Origin: Apoda limacodes
Lineage: Eukaryota > Arthropoda > Insecta > Lepidoptera > Limacodidae
Direction of reading: 5' to 3'
Length of the DNA stretch: 64,000 nt
Assembly: GCA_946406115.1 (NCBI GenBank)
Contig: OX291551.1
Coordinates: 2,604,001-2,668,000 of the forward strand
In this document: piece by piece, positions 10,301 through 19,644 of the stretch
How positions within the stretch are numbered: the first letter of the stretch is position 1
Layout of the letters: the number at the start of each line of letters is the position of its first letter
Made by a program: the position numbers and the translations under genes
Notes under the pieces: generated by a model
Told to the model about the DNA's origin: nothing
The model's database searches: none
The model's input: the letters and a program-made list of their open reading frames with translations, nothing else

Positions 10301-13165
10301 AAACCTTGCACTGACACTAACAAACACAACAAAAACAAATTACCCGAATGGGTCCAGCCGTCTTCTAGTTTTCCTTACTGCGCGAGTCCGACTCGCACTT
10401 GACCGTTTTTTCTTCATAAAAACCTTGCTCTAACAATAACGAACACAACAAAAAAAAAATTTTCCAATTTGGTTCATTACAATCGGTTTACCCTTATTGC
10501 GTCAGTCCGACTCGCACTTGACCCTTTTACAAACATTTTATAGCTTGCCTTAACAAAAACGAACACAACAAAAAAAATAATAATCCAAATCGGTCTAGCC
10601 GTTCTCGAGTTTTAGCGAGACTAACGAACAGCAATTAATTTTTATATATATAGATTACTACAAATTTACGAATATTTTTTTCCTATATTTGACACCTAGC
10701 TTCGTGTAAAATATCATAATTATAGGACAACTGGAAGTACCCCATAGGTTTTGATTTATATGTGAATACCAAAATATGCAAAAAAAAAGTGGCTGTATTT
10801 TTTTATGGTGTTGACTTAGAAGCTTGATTTTTAAGAGCTTCAGGGGACTGTGCATAGACTTTAGTATTTGGTATTAATTTCAACTTGATACCTTCACGCA
10901 TTCCTGAGAAAAAGGGACAAACAATAAACAGATAGGCGGACAACAAAGTGATACCAAGAATTCCTTTTTTCTTTGAAGGTACAGAACCCCAAAAAGTAAT
11001 TTCTTTACAGGACTTTAAGCATAAGTATAGAATTTATGATTTGTTATAAATTATAAGCAAAGAAAAATGGGTTTTGAAAAACAGACAAGGTTTCATGTTT
11101 TCATTCAGAAACCTGAATCATAATTTTTTTTAAATATTTACCGAGTCAGCAAGAACATTGACTAATGCAAAGGCACCACTCATGGCTCCAAATCCAAGCC
11201 CTGAAACATATGCCATCTCCAACTTGTTGCTGCCAATTTGATGGTTCTCAGATATTTCCTTAAGACCTGCTTCTGTCCTCCTTAGCAGGAGGTACATACC
11301 ATAACGGAATAGTTCCTGAAATTTAACAAATAAAGATCCTGTATGTAACAATGGCTCCAAAAGTATAATACAGTTTCAACTTATAACAAAACATAAGAGA
11401 ATCTGAATAAAGCAGTATTGCAGGTATTTATTTCCTCTTAAATACATATTTCTAAGTAATAACTAATGTTTCCACCTGCAGAACTTAACACCACATTCTC
11501 TGTTGTGAACACTAATGAAACTTTTACATTACTCACTAAATACTTGGCCTTTTCATTTCAAATGTTTGGCTTTGTTAAGCAAAGTTACAACAGTGTGTAT
11601 ATAGGTTACATGCTAGAGGAGGCAAAAAAAAGGGTATGAAGGGGTGATTGTTATATGCAGAGAATGTGCATCTCCAGCGAAAATAATGGATAATAAAGAT
11701 GAATAAGTTATCATAGTACTCCTGAAATACCTAGTTGTAAGAAGTTTTTTACTTTGTTAGAATTGAGATATATTAGGTACAGTTTCATGAATAAAAAACT
11801 CAAAAATAAATGTGATACAACACAATTGATGATGACAGTTGATTGATTGCTAAGATTAATTATAGTATGTCTAATAATGATTAGAATTATCATGAATAAA
11901 AATTTTTTTGTTGACATTGATTTATAACATTTACTTGTGTCCAAAACAACTTTAAGTCAAATAAAAAAATTCAAAATATTTTTATTCAAGTGGGTATCTA
12001 AGAACTCTTCTTGTATTGTCAAGAGAAATAAACAAGGATGTGCTTTACAAAATAATTACAATACCTACTGGTTTTGTTTTTAATAACCTTTGTACTATTA
12101 CGTACAAATTAAAGAAATAATAAATTAGTAACTTTTTTTATTAATAAGTTACACAGATAAGACTTCCTTAATCACAATGGCTTGAAATATTTCTGAACAA
12201 GTTAAGACTGAGTTACTACAAGCCATGTTAAATTACATACATGCCTTAAGTGGGCATGCACATGGGTCTAATGTCTAATCTTTCAGTGAGTTAATTTGGG
12301 GAAAAAAATTATCATGTTTGATACTTTTCACCGTTTTGATAATGCCAGTTTCGCCATTGACACTGATAATTATTTAGCACAAAATTATTGATTCCAAAAT
12401 CAACGGTTGATGTACACACACTACGCAAAACAATAAATATATATGGGCAGTTTAAAAAATTTCTACCAAAAGCCCACCTCCAGGACATTGGTCAAGTTTT
12501 ATTTTTCAGTAGCACAACTGACAAAAATAACAAAAACACTTGATAGTTTTTTATAGATGATACTAATATTTTGATATTTTTGACACTAATGCTAAAGAAA
12601 TGGATGTCAGGTGACAAAATAGACAAAAATAATGATTTTTATTCCAAAACAAACAAACAAATAATGTAGCATCAATCAAAAACTTCGGTATCCACTTTAG
12701 ACATATTTCATTTGCAAGCAATGCAATTAGGTTGACGCCGCCTACAAAATTGTTGTTTATCCAATAGAAGTTCCACATACGTTATTTATACACAATTAAT
12801 CTTGAAAAAAACATTAAATCACGCACCCTGATAAAAAGGACATCAGTCACTACAAGCCAAAGTCATCTTTAAAGCGGATACTAGGATTTCTGGTTGATAG
12901 TACCTACATAGGCAAAATATAGATACAGATATTGTAAACGTACCTGAAATATGATGGCAAAAACCATACCAAATGCTAAATATGACCTTAGAGGAACTAC
13001 AGCAAACCACACAAGGGAAGATAATAAAAACGAAAGTAACCATCCAAATGCTGCAGCAATCATAATAATAATCCGGACTGGGTCATTAGCTATAGTTATT
13101 GCGAACATAGCTAGCGGAGCACCAAAAGCTAGCAGAGAACAACTGAAAAACTCTGCGAGAGTCAT
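4383..13165 (-). CDS. Aph-1: Aph-1, gamma-secretase subunit (3 coding exons)
   Basis: Scaffold subunit of gamma-secretase, the intramembrane protease that cleaves Notch and other type I membrane proteins in ER, Golgi and surface membranes. Coding exons are 12944-13165, 11142-11315 and 4383-4709, all joined in phase 0 at GT-AG borders, giving 240 residues, close to the family's usual length. The start is the ATG at 13165-13163, followed by MTLAEFFSCSLLAFG, which resembles the family's conserved first membrane helix. Residues 113-121 (GLGFGAMSG) hold the tandem GxxxGxxxG motif of the fourth helix that is required for assembly with the other subunits. GSH at 186-188 lies in the conserved sixth helix. 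Seven hydrophobic segments are visible. Intron 2 is 6.4 kb and filled with repeats; intron 1 is 1.6 kb. The gene is head-to-head with AFG2A. The identification is firm; only the 5' UTR and transcription start are unknown. Confidence 0.95.
4710..5780. other. Aph-1 intron 2, proximal AT-rich part
   Basis: Intronic sequence with no recognised element or exon. Confidence 0.4.
5781..5857 (+). repeat. 5S rRNA-like relic (5S pseudogene or 5S-derived SINE head)
   Basis: GAAGTTAAGCAACGTCGAGC at 5801-5820 followed by GTGGTCAGTACTAGGATGAT at 5821-5840 and GACCGCTTAG closely follows the middle and 3' half of animal 5S rRNA, including the internal Pol III promoter region. The 5' third is heavily changed and the terminal stem cannot form, so it is not a functional 5S gene. 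Confidence 0.65.
5958..6157 (+). repeat. Tandem duplication, period 110 bp, two copies
   Basis: CTCGACAAATGT starts at 5958 and again at 6068. Both units share the later landmarks CTGACTCT, AAGC(C/T)TCCAGAAAAGA and a closing AGGGC. The second copy ends short. Probably part of a SINE or LINE tail; family not identified. Confidence 0.55.
6500..8151 (+). mobile_element. Defective Jockey-clade LINE
   Basis: A plus-strand relic of a non-LTR retrotransposon. 6590-6805 encodes the endonuclease-to-RT linker (DLHRRVRTALAELRAQRFGD). 6950-7268 encodes the start of reverse transcriptase, with KAPGADGISNDIL and a final SSYRPIS block; these are Jockey-clade signatures. The frame then jumps directly to the RT C-terminal side at 7300 (VNPDKSSAVLFTSGR), so the segment with the catalytic YADD/FADD box has been deleted. 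A thumb-like TKYLGVTLDRRLNF follows, and a 3' tail ends in an A run at 8142-8151. Several stops interrupt the frame. It lies in Aph-1 intron 2, antisense to that gene, and cannot be active. Confidence 0.8.
8342..8382. repeat. Foldback of two CCGGCCAAGTG repeat ends
   Basis: AAAAAACCCGGCAAGTG and CACTTGGCCGGTTTTTT face each other across 6-7 nt. This matches two inverted copies of the terminus AACCGGCCAAGTGCG of the interspersed family seen at 8785, 27675 and 63030. Confidence 0.5.
8785..9247 (+). mobile_element. CCGGCC-type interspersed repeat, near-complete copy
   Basis: It starts AAAACCGGCCAAGTGCGAG and GGGTTCCGTACC and ends GGCTACGGAACCCTAAAAA. This bounded unit is common in lepidopteran genomes, but its class is not settled here. 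No protein is encoded. Confidence 0.55.
9248..9640 (+). mobile_element. CCGGCC-type repeat, second copy, 3' truncated
   Basis: It begins directly after the previous copy with ACCGGCTAAGTGCAGC and GCGCACCAAGGGTTCC, then follows the same internal order (TATATGTAGATAGTTCTT, then AGTAAAAGGGTCTCGACAAAC). The two copies form a head-to-tail pair. Confidence 0.5.
9650..10650 (+). mobile_element. LINE/RTE-like 3' region with about 105-120-bp internal tandem repeats
   Basis: It opens with ACTAGCTGACCCGGCAGACG and ends with TCTAGCCGTTCTCGAGTTTTAG, phrases typical of lepidopteran non-LTR 3' ends. In between, GTCCGA followed by CTTGACC-like text recurs at 10054, 10160, 10265, 10386 and 10505 (spacings 106, 105, 121 and 119), together with AATTTCATTATAATCGGTTC. 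The long open frame across this stretch is a by-product of the repeat. Confidence 0.55.
10660..11000 (+). mobile_element. CCGGCC-type repeat, 3' half
   Basis: It contains the family's internal phrase GTACCCCATAGGTTTTGATT and ends GAAGGTACAGAACCCCAAAAAG, a diverged form of the ACGGAACCCTAAAAA terminus. The 5' end is missing. Confidence 0.5.
11316..12943 (-). other. Aph-1 intron 1
   Basis: 1.6 kb AT-rich intron between coding exons 1 and 2 of Aph-1. Donor and acceptor borders are canonical; no further feature recognised. Confidence 0.7.
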
Positions 13166-13610
13166 TTTGACTGTCTATCAAGTCAACCTAATCACAGTAA
13201 ATTAAGTTACATGTACAACATAAGTTTATGCAACTCAATGAAACGAGCAATTTGTTTTGCTTGCAATTAGAAAACGAGAGAATATAACCACTACGCTTTT
13301 AGTAAGATTAGTAATAAATTTCACATTTACACAAATTATATAGATTATATCCTTTAATTTTTTTCTCTCTTGTCTTGTTGTTTTTATTTGCTAATATGGC
13401 AGGCAAAGGACTTAGTCTTTACAGCCTTGTCTGATGTTTTTTTGTTACTTATAAATTAAGCTATGCAAAGTCAGTGTTACTTACGTAAAAACCATGTAAA
13501 AAAAGGCCTAAGTCCAGTCATTTGTTTTTCAATCGTCTAATTCTTCAGTTGAGCGGCGTATGTAAGGCCAAAGCCATGTCTTTTCTAGTAGGTAAATCCA
13601 ATAGTTATCA
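13166..13610. promoter_or_regulatory. Probable Aph-1 promoter side of a divergent intergenic region
   Basis: This lies directly upstream of the Aph-1 start codon and shares the 1.6-kb interval with AFG2A, which is transcribed the opposite way. No TATA box or initiator can be assigned with confidence. GGCAGGCAAAGGACTTAGTC at 13399-13418 resembles the inverted-repeat ends of the adjacent block. Confidence 0.35.
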
Positions 13611-14673
13611 TTCATCCCTAAGGACAGGCTAAGGTCATAGATTATGCTGCTAAATCTTTGGTATTGGTATTTTTCAAATTATTAAGGTATTTAAACGGGT
13701 CTTACCACGATAGTTTTTATTTCGTTGCCGATATTTCGGCACAGTTTAATGCACCGTGGTCGCGGACGGACTGCGAAGATGCGTAGCGTAGGTAGCTACA
13801 TTGGGCAGATATATCATCTATCTACCCTCCGTCTTGTGTGTTTATGCTGTTCGTCATGGTTTTAGCCCGCTGCCTTGTCACAACATATAATGGTCATAGT
13901 GTCACTAAGCAAACTAGAAATCAGAAGTAATTTTCGATTATTACTTCACTGAAACACTGGATTCCATATATTTGACAACCTAAACCCGTCTTCTCGATTA
14001 AAATTTTGTTTATATTTTTGAATTTCAATCGACTCATGAACCATTCTCGGTAGATAGTGTCGCTGCGTAGATAATACTTTCGGGTTATGTAATTCTATCC
14101 AGTGCTTGGGGCCGGAATCAAGCAACTGCTCCGCTAGTAACTTATTTAGAAACCTTTCCGATTGCCGTGGGCACAAAACTCACAAAAGATTCAACGCAAT
14201 GAGATGAATACAAACAAACACGGCAACATACATGTTTATATACCTATACATATAGATAATAAAACGTAAATCCAATATTTAAATTTATGAAGTAACTATT
14301 TTTCTGATTTATTTTATTTCAAAATCGATAACAAATACTTTATGGTTGAGAATATCTCTCTTTTGTGCACGCAACAATAAAGTATGGCATAGACAACATA
14401 TTTATCACACGCGCCGCATTCCCAGAGATGTGTACCTATGCCTATCTATGTTAGGTACATGCGTCTTTGTGGTAAAGATCTAGTTTTTCGTGTTTCTACC
14501 AGTAGAGGTCAGTGCTTCTCCCCCTGTATTGGGGCCGTGTTGCTATATTATGCTAAACTGTTAACAAAAAGGTATAAAATAAAATTTTGGTTGCTATTTC
14601 GAAGATAATGCGGTAGATAAATATAACTATTTAGCAGCACGGTCTAAGACCTTTGCCTGTCCTAAGGGACGAA
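13611..14673. mobile_element. Inverted-repeat-bounded block between Aph-1 and AFG2A
   Basis: 13611-13653 and 14631-14673 are inverted copies of each other, with 36 of 43 positions matching by eye (shared core GGACAGGC, AAGGTC, TGCTGCTAA). The interval holds a Penelope-like fragment and unassigned sequence. It may be one composite insertion or two copies of a short repeat on opposite strands. Confidence 0.45.
13680..14180 (-). pseudogene. Penelope-like element 3' fragment
   Basis: Minus-strand codons ending near 13946 read IELHNPKVLSTQRHYLPRMV and NREDGFRLSNIWNPVF, matching the C-terminal end that follows the GIY-YIG endonuclease region in arthropod Penelope-like retroelements. The downstream 3' part includes GCCGAAATATCGGCAACGAA (complement of about 13720-13740), a phrase often found in the tails of these elements in insects. 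Reverse transcriptase is absent, so it is a truncated dead copy. Confidence 0.6.
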
Positions 14674-14736
14674 TAGAAAGAAAAACCTAAAAAATTACAG
14701 AAATGTACATATAAATAATAAATAAAATTCATTTTC

Positions 14737-14790
14737 AGATTTAAAGCAGTTACTTTATAAGAAGCCAGAAAATAATCAAAAATCTAAATC
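14737..14790 (+). promoter_or_regulatory. AFG2A 5' leader with possible UTR splice acceptor
   Basis: TTCATTTTCAG ends at 14738, 52 nt before the AFG2A ATG, and looks like a 3' splice site. If used, a non-coding first exon lies upstream. The ATG at 14791 has A at -3. Confidence 0.35.
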
Positions 14791-17700
14791 ATGCCTCCAA
14801 AACAAATGAAAAAATCTGTTTGGGTAGAGTGTGAGCGGTGTGGTAATAGCATAACCTCAAACGACAAAAATAGTCACACAGAACTTGATTGTGCCGAAGA
14901 TCAAGAAAAGTGTCCATTTGTAAAAGATAGAATATTGTATACCTGGTTAGAGCGAGCAGGTGTACTAGCGGAAGGAGTCCCAAGAGATGCTGTTCTTGTA
15001 CATCCTTCTGCCGGAACGCTATTAGGAGTCGTAATTGGTGGACCATTATTACTAGAAAGAGAAAATGCACCAGCAATGGTGAAGCGAATGTGGCCTTCAA
15101 AAACTTCTGCCCCTGCTGCAGTCATACTACCGGCTGCTGGTAAAGTTATTTAATAATTTTATATTATTATATTGAGCTAAATGTTCTTCCTCCCCTTGAA
15201 AGAGTTCATTTTATTTAATCTTATCTTAAAAATTGGTATATATTTACTTGTGCCCACAAGCTATTTTTGCACAAAAAACGTCTGTAATGATAAACAATCA
15301 TCCCCTTAACACACAAATGAAATGCAAAAATTGTTTTTGTATAGTTTTTTTGAAAAAAGTAGTTTTTTATTTTAAATTTATTATGCCCATTTTTGTTTAT
15401 CATTTGTGTATAAGGAGGTTCTTCTATATAGATTAAAAATTTAAAAAAAATCTCAGGTTTTGTTCACTTATAACTGTTTCATTGTGTTTTTATCTCACAT
15501 ATTTGTTTGTTGCGCTAATATGGAATAAATATTAATATAATAATATGATGATAGATATTTATCTATTCTTTTTATACACAACAATAATGTTTATGGTATT
15601 AGCCCTTAAGGTAAAACTGACATATGCACTCAAGTTCTATATTTGATATAATTTTTCAGGTCATATGGTTTTTTGTTTTTAATAAGAAAATTTTAAGATT
15701 ACATGCGCAGTGTACTCAACAAGTATTTTGTTAATAGTTAAATAGGTTATTCTTATAATCTAAGGAAAAGTTCTTCAAGAAAGAAGTTATTAGATTCTGA
15801 AGGGTCAGCAACGTGCAAGTGATAACCCTGGTGTTGCAAGCGTCCATAGGCTACGGTGACTGCTTACCATCCGGCGGACCGTAATTAAAAACAAAAATTC
15901 TGAAAATATAAATACTTCTGCTTGCTGCGGAGTCCTGGTCTAGCTAATTCCATTTTAACTGCTTAAGAAATTGTTCCTTTTTTTGTTTTCAGATTTAAAT
16001 AAAGCATGGTCCAGAGAAGGTAATAAAAAAATTACAGTTTCTGTATTACATGAAGATGTGCTTGAAGCAGATTTTGTTACAATCAGATTTTTAAATCACA
16101 AAGTTGATACAGATATTTGTGACATACTAAAACAGCATTTTTACAATAGTTATGTATCTGTTGGTAGTATTTTAGTTTACTACTTTTTTGGTAAGAAATT
16201 AGAAATAGAAGTATCATCTATCAAATCTGGTAAGCAGAATGAAAATAAATGGTATATTTTAAGTAAAATTACTATTTGGAATATTGAAAGAGATGTGGTT
16301 CAGAAAGTTAAAAAGAAAAATGTTGCATTGGGTGGCGTGGACGACATATTAGATGATATAAAAACTTTGGTTGAGATATCTTTTAATACAGATGGATTTG
16401 CAAAAAATTTCCAAGCTACAAAAGGTCTTTTACTATATGGACATTCTGGTATAGGAAAAACTGCTATTTGTAAACACTTAATAGGCAATTTTAATTGTTT
16501 TTACATAGAAATCAATGGTCCTGCAATTTTCAGCAAATATTTTGGTGAAACAGAAGCTACTATGAAAGATCTATTTGCCAAAGCTGTACTGAATGAACCA
16601 AGCATTATTTTAGTTGATGAAATAGAAACAATATGCCCAAGAAAATCTTCTGGTAGTACAGAACAAGAAAGAAGAATAACATCTGCTTTTGTATCCTTAT
16701 TAGACAGTTTACATGAGGAAAACAGTAGAGTATTCATCTTAGCTACAACAAGAAAACCAGAAGCTATAGACCCAATGTTAAGAAGATTTGGGCGTTTAGA
16801 CCAAGAAATAGAAGTGCCAGTGCCTGATCGAATAAGAAGAAAAGAAATACTTTATAGTCTACTCAAAAACTTACCCAACAAAGTTTCTTCACAAGACATT
16901 GATTCAATAACTAATTTGGCACATGGTTATGTGGCAGCTGATTTAGTAAATTTATGCACACAAGCATCAATGAAGTGTATAAAAAGATCTAGTGATGTTT
17001 TAGAAAAAGAAGACCTTTTAGCAGCATTGACTGTTGTAAGACCAAGTGCTATGAGAGAATTGTTGATAGAAGTTCCAAATGTAAGGTGGTCAGATATTGG
17101 TGGACAGGATGATCTAAAATTAAAATTATGTCAGGCTGTAGAATGGCCACTTAGACATGCAGAAAGCTTTCGTCGTTTAGGAATAAGAACTCCTAATGGA
17201 GTATTGCTTTATGGTCCACCTGGTTGCTCTAAAACAATGATAGCTAAAGCCTTGGCAACTGAAAGTGGGCTGAATTTCTTATCAATAAAAGGCCCAGAAT
17301 TATTTTCAAAGTGGGTTGGAGAATCAGAACGTGCTGTAAGAGATTTATTTACAAAGGCGCGCCAAGTTGCGCCCTCCATTATATTCTTTGATGAAATGGA
17401 TGCTATAGGGGGTGAAAGAGGTGTAGGAGAAGCTGGGGTGCATGAAAGAGTATTAGCTCAGCTTCTAACAGAATTAGATGGAGTTGTGCCACTAAATTCT
17501 GTTACAATCCTAGCTGCAACAAATAGGCCGGACAAAATGGACAGAGCTTTGCTAAGGCCTGGTCGATTAGACAGGTTGATTTATGTGCCTTTGCCAGATA
17601 TTGAAACTAGGCTACAGATTTTGGAGATAAAACTTGGAAAAATGAGTGTTAGTGATGATGTTAATCCGCACAGTCTTGCAGCAAGAACAGAAGGATTCTC

Positions 17701-17881
17701 TGGAGCCGAATTAGATGCTTTATGCCATGAGTCTGCATTAAGAGCTTTGGAAAAAGACCTAGATTGTCCTGCTGTGACCATGGAACATTTTGAATTTGTT
17801 ATAAAAGACTTTAGACCCAGAACACCACAATCTTTATTAAAATTATATGAGGAGTTTGCTTTAGGACAAAAGTTTGGATAG
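14791..17881 (+). CDS. AFG2A: AFG2A (SPATA5/Drg1-type) AAA+ ATPase, 2 coding exons
   Basis: Type II AAA+ ATPase of the SPATA5/Drg1 branch. In other eukaryotes it releases the recycling factor RSL24D1/Rlp24 from pre-60S ribosomes in the cytoplasm. Exons are 14791-15139 and 15993-17881, joined in phase 1 (G|AT gives Asp117), for 745 residues. The N-terminus has C14-x2-C17-x11-H29-x4-C34, a possible zinc site. Domain D1 has Walker A GHSGIGKT (266-273), Walker B IILVDEIE (321-328) and an RRFGR arginine-finger segment (380-384). D2 has GPPGCSKT (524-531), IIFFDEMD (579-586) and RPGR (638-641). RPSAMRELLIEVPNVRWSDI between the ATPase domains separates it from VCP, NVL and the shorter SPATA5L1. The C-terminus ends in the conserved RTPQSLLKLYEEF. 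Codons are AT-rich but open throughout. The intron carries a LINE scrap. Identification is firm. Confidence 0.94.
15140..15992 (+). other. AFG2A intron 1
   Basis: 853-bp intron with donor GGTAAAG and a pyrimidine-rich acceptor ending TTTTCAG. It holds the LINE fragment at 15768-15887; otherwise AT-rich. Confidence 0.8.
15768..15887 (+). mobile_element. Jockey/CR1-type LINE 3' fragment
   Basis: AAGTTCTTCAAGAAAGAAGT through GCGTCCATAGGCTACGGTGA matches the 3' end of the LINE at 61299-62930. It lies inside AFG2A intron 1 in sense orientation and has no poly(A) tail. Confidence 0.75.
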
Positions 17882-18128
17882 TGAAAAAAAAGATAAAAAC
17901 ACATAGCCATAAAATTATTAAAACCTGTACTAAAAAAACCTACACCCAGCATAAAAATATTTAGATGCCTATGAGCATACAGTCAGTAATATAAGTTGTG
18001 TGAATTGGTTTGTAAAATATTTTTTTGATATTTGAATCCTTGGTGCTGTATTTCCTAAGAATTTGTATAAAACAAAGATTAGCTAAATTATACTTATATT
18101 TAATTAAATTATTGCAAATATGACTGTT

Positions 18129-18134
18129 AATAAA
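18129..18134 (+). terminator. AFG2A polyadenylation signal (AATAAA)
   Basis: AATAAA occurs 248 nt after the AFG2A stop codon and is followed by T-rich sequence. It is the best candidate for the 3' end. Confidence 0.5.
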
Positions 18135-19644
18135 ACACTTTATTCTACTTAATATGTTTATTATATTATTATTTAAATAAAATTCCCTTAATACTTAAAT
18201 TGCATATAAATTACTTAATATCTAAGTTTTAATTACATAATTATCTATAACAATAATTCTTTTAGGATTCCGCAATAAACCTAAAAACAAATCAATTTAG
18301 AATCATGTTTTTATACACAGGACAAAAGTAATGCATCCTGAAGAAGATCTACCTTCTTATGTTTTTATTACTTTTATGAATTAGGAACTAATAAAAACTT
18401 GGACAGTGTTTATCAAACTCTTAAGTATTAATATAATTAAACCTAAAATTGGAATCACAACAATCCTACAACTCAGAAAACTTTTCTTAGTACAGGAAAA
18501 TTTTACACACCTTTACAAATATAATATATAGGTTAAATAGGTTTTACTTTGTGGCAATATGCGGCAAAATAAATTGCAAATATCTTAAAATTATAAATTC
18601 TTGTTGTGTTTGTGGCTTAAGCAACCGAAATGTCAGTTACCAGTTAACATAAATAACGTGTTTTAGTGCGGAATTTCATAAATAAAAACCGGCCAATTGC
18701 GAATCGGAATCACGTCTGTTGTGTGGGAGCCCCCCCTTAAATATTTGTTTTATTTTGATTTAATTATTTATTTTTAAAGTGAATATATTTATAACTAAAT
18801 ATTCTGTGAATATTTCAAGCTTCTACCTATTGTCGTTATCAATATCGAGCAAATATGAGCAAACAAAAAAAATAAAAATTATATAAGTATTTGTCTTTCT
18901 AATAGTTATATATAGTCACATAACAATGGTTTTTGACAAATGCTATTTGTAATTTATTTCAAACACATCAGAAGTATACCTATCAATGTTTATTATTGTA
19001 AATGCAGTTTTGTTATTATAAGATTGTGTGTTTTACAAACTTCACAATTTATATCCTAAATAATTTTATCAATAAACAGATCTGTATATCAAAATTAACA
19101 AATCAAAGGCCAGAAACCGGGAGAAATACTGCATCTTAATTAGAAAAAAAAATTAAAAACTAACTAAACAATATTGATCAAACTATTGATACATTTGCCT
19201 CTATTTCTATAACTGTAATGTCTTGACATTAATGTATCATTTGATTACTTCATAGTGAATACTACCCTAATCGTCACGTTTTTGGAATACTTGATCTGAC
19301 GAAGTCATTTGTACAAAAAAGAAAATAATTGGGGCTGTGCATAAAGTTTGCTTTTTAAGATTTATAATTGTGAAATTCAATTAAAGAGTTCCAGTTGGGA
19401 TAGGTTATCCCATTTCGATAACAGCGGTAGTATTGTGAATCCATTTAATATAATTCGTAACTTAAAATGTTTTATAATATCTGTTTGATATTTGGTATTG
19501 AATGTGTCAAAAAATGCATGAAATATAAAAATGAAAAAGCCTGCAGTCAAAATGTAAGATTTTCTTAACGGCCCCAGATTATTTTCAACAAAAAAAATAC
19601 CAGTCTTAACATGAATTATTTTCTTACTTGTAATGGAAACAAGT
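18135..19644. other. Convergent intergenic region, AFG2A to DCAF7
   Basis: AT-rich. It should contain the DCAF7 3' UTR on the minus strand; TTTATT at 18989-18994 would read AATAAA and is one candidate signal. A short CCGGCC-type repeat end (AAAAACCGGCCAATTGCGAA) lies at 18686-18705. No other gene. Confidence 0.5.

Noticed and set aside
9930..10433. 167-codon open frame
   Set aside because: It spans the 105-bp tandem repeats of a LINE-like tail; its protein repeats the same phrase and shows no domain.
12951..13205. 84-codon plus-strand frame
   Set aside because: Antisense shadow of Aph-1 exon 1.
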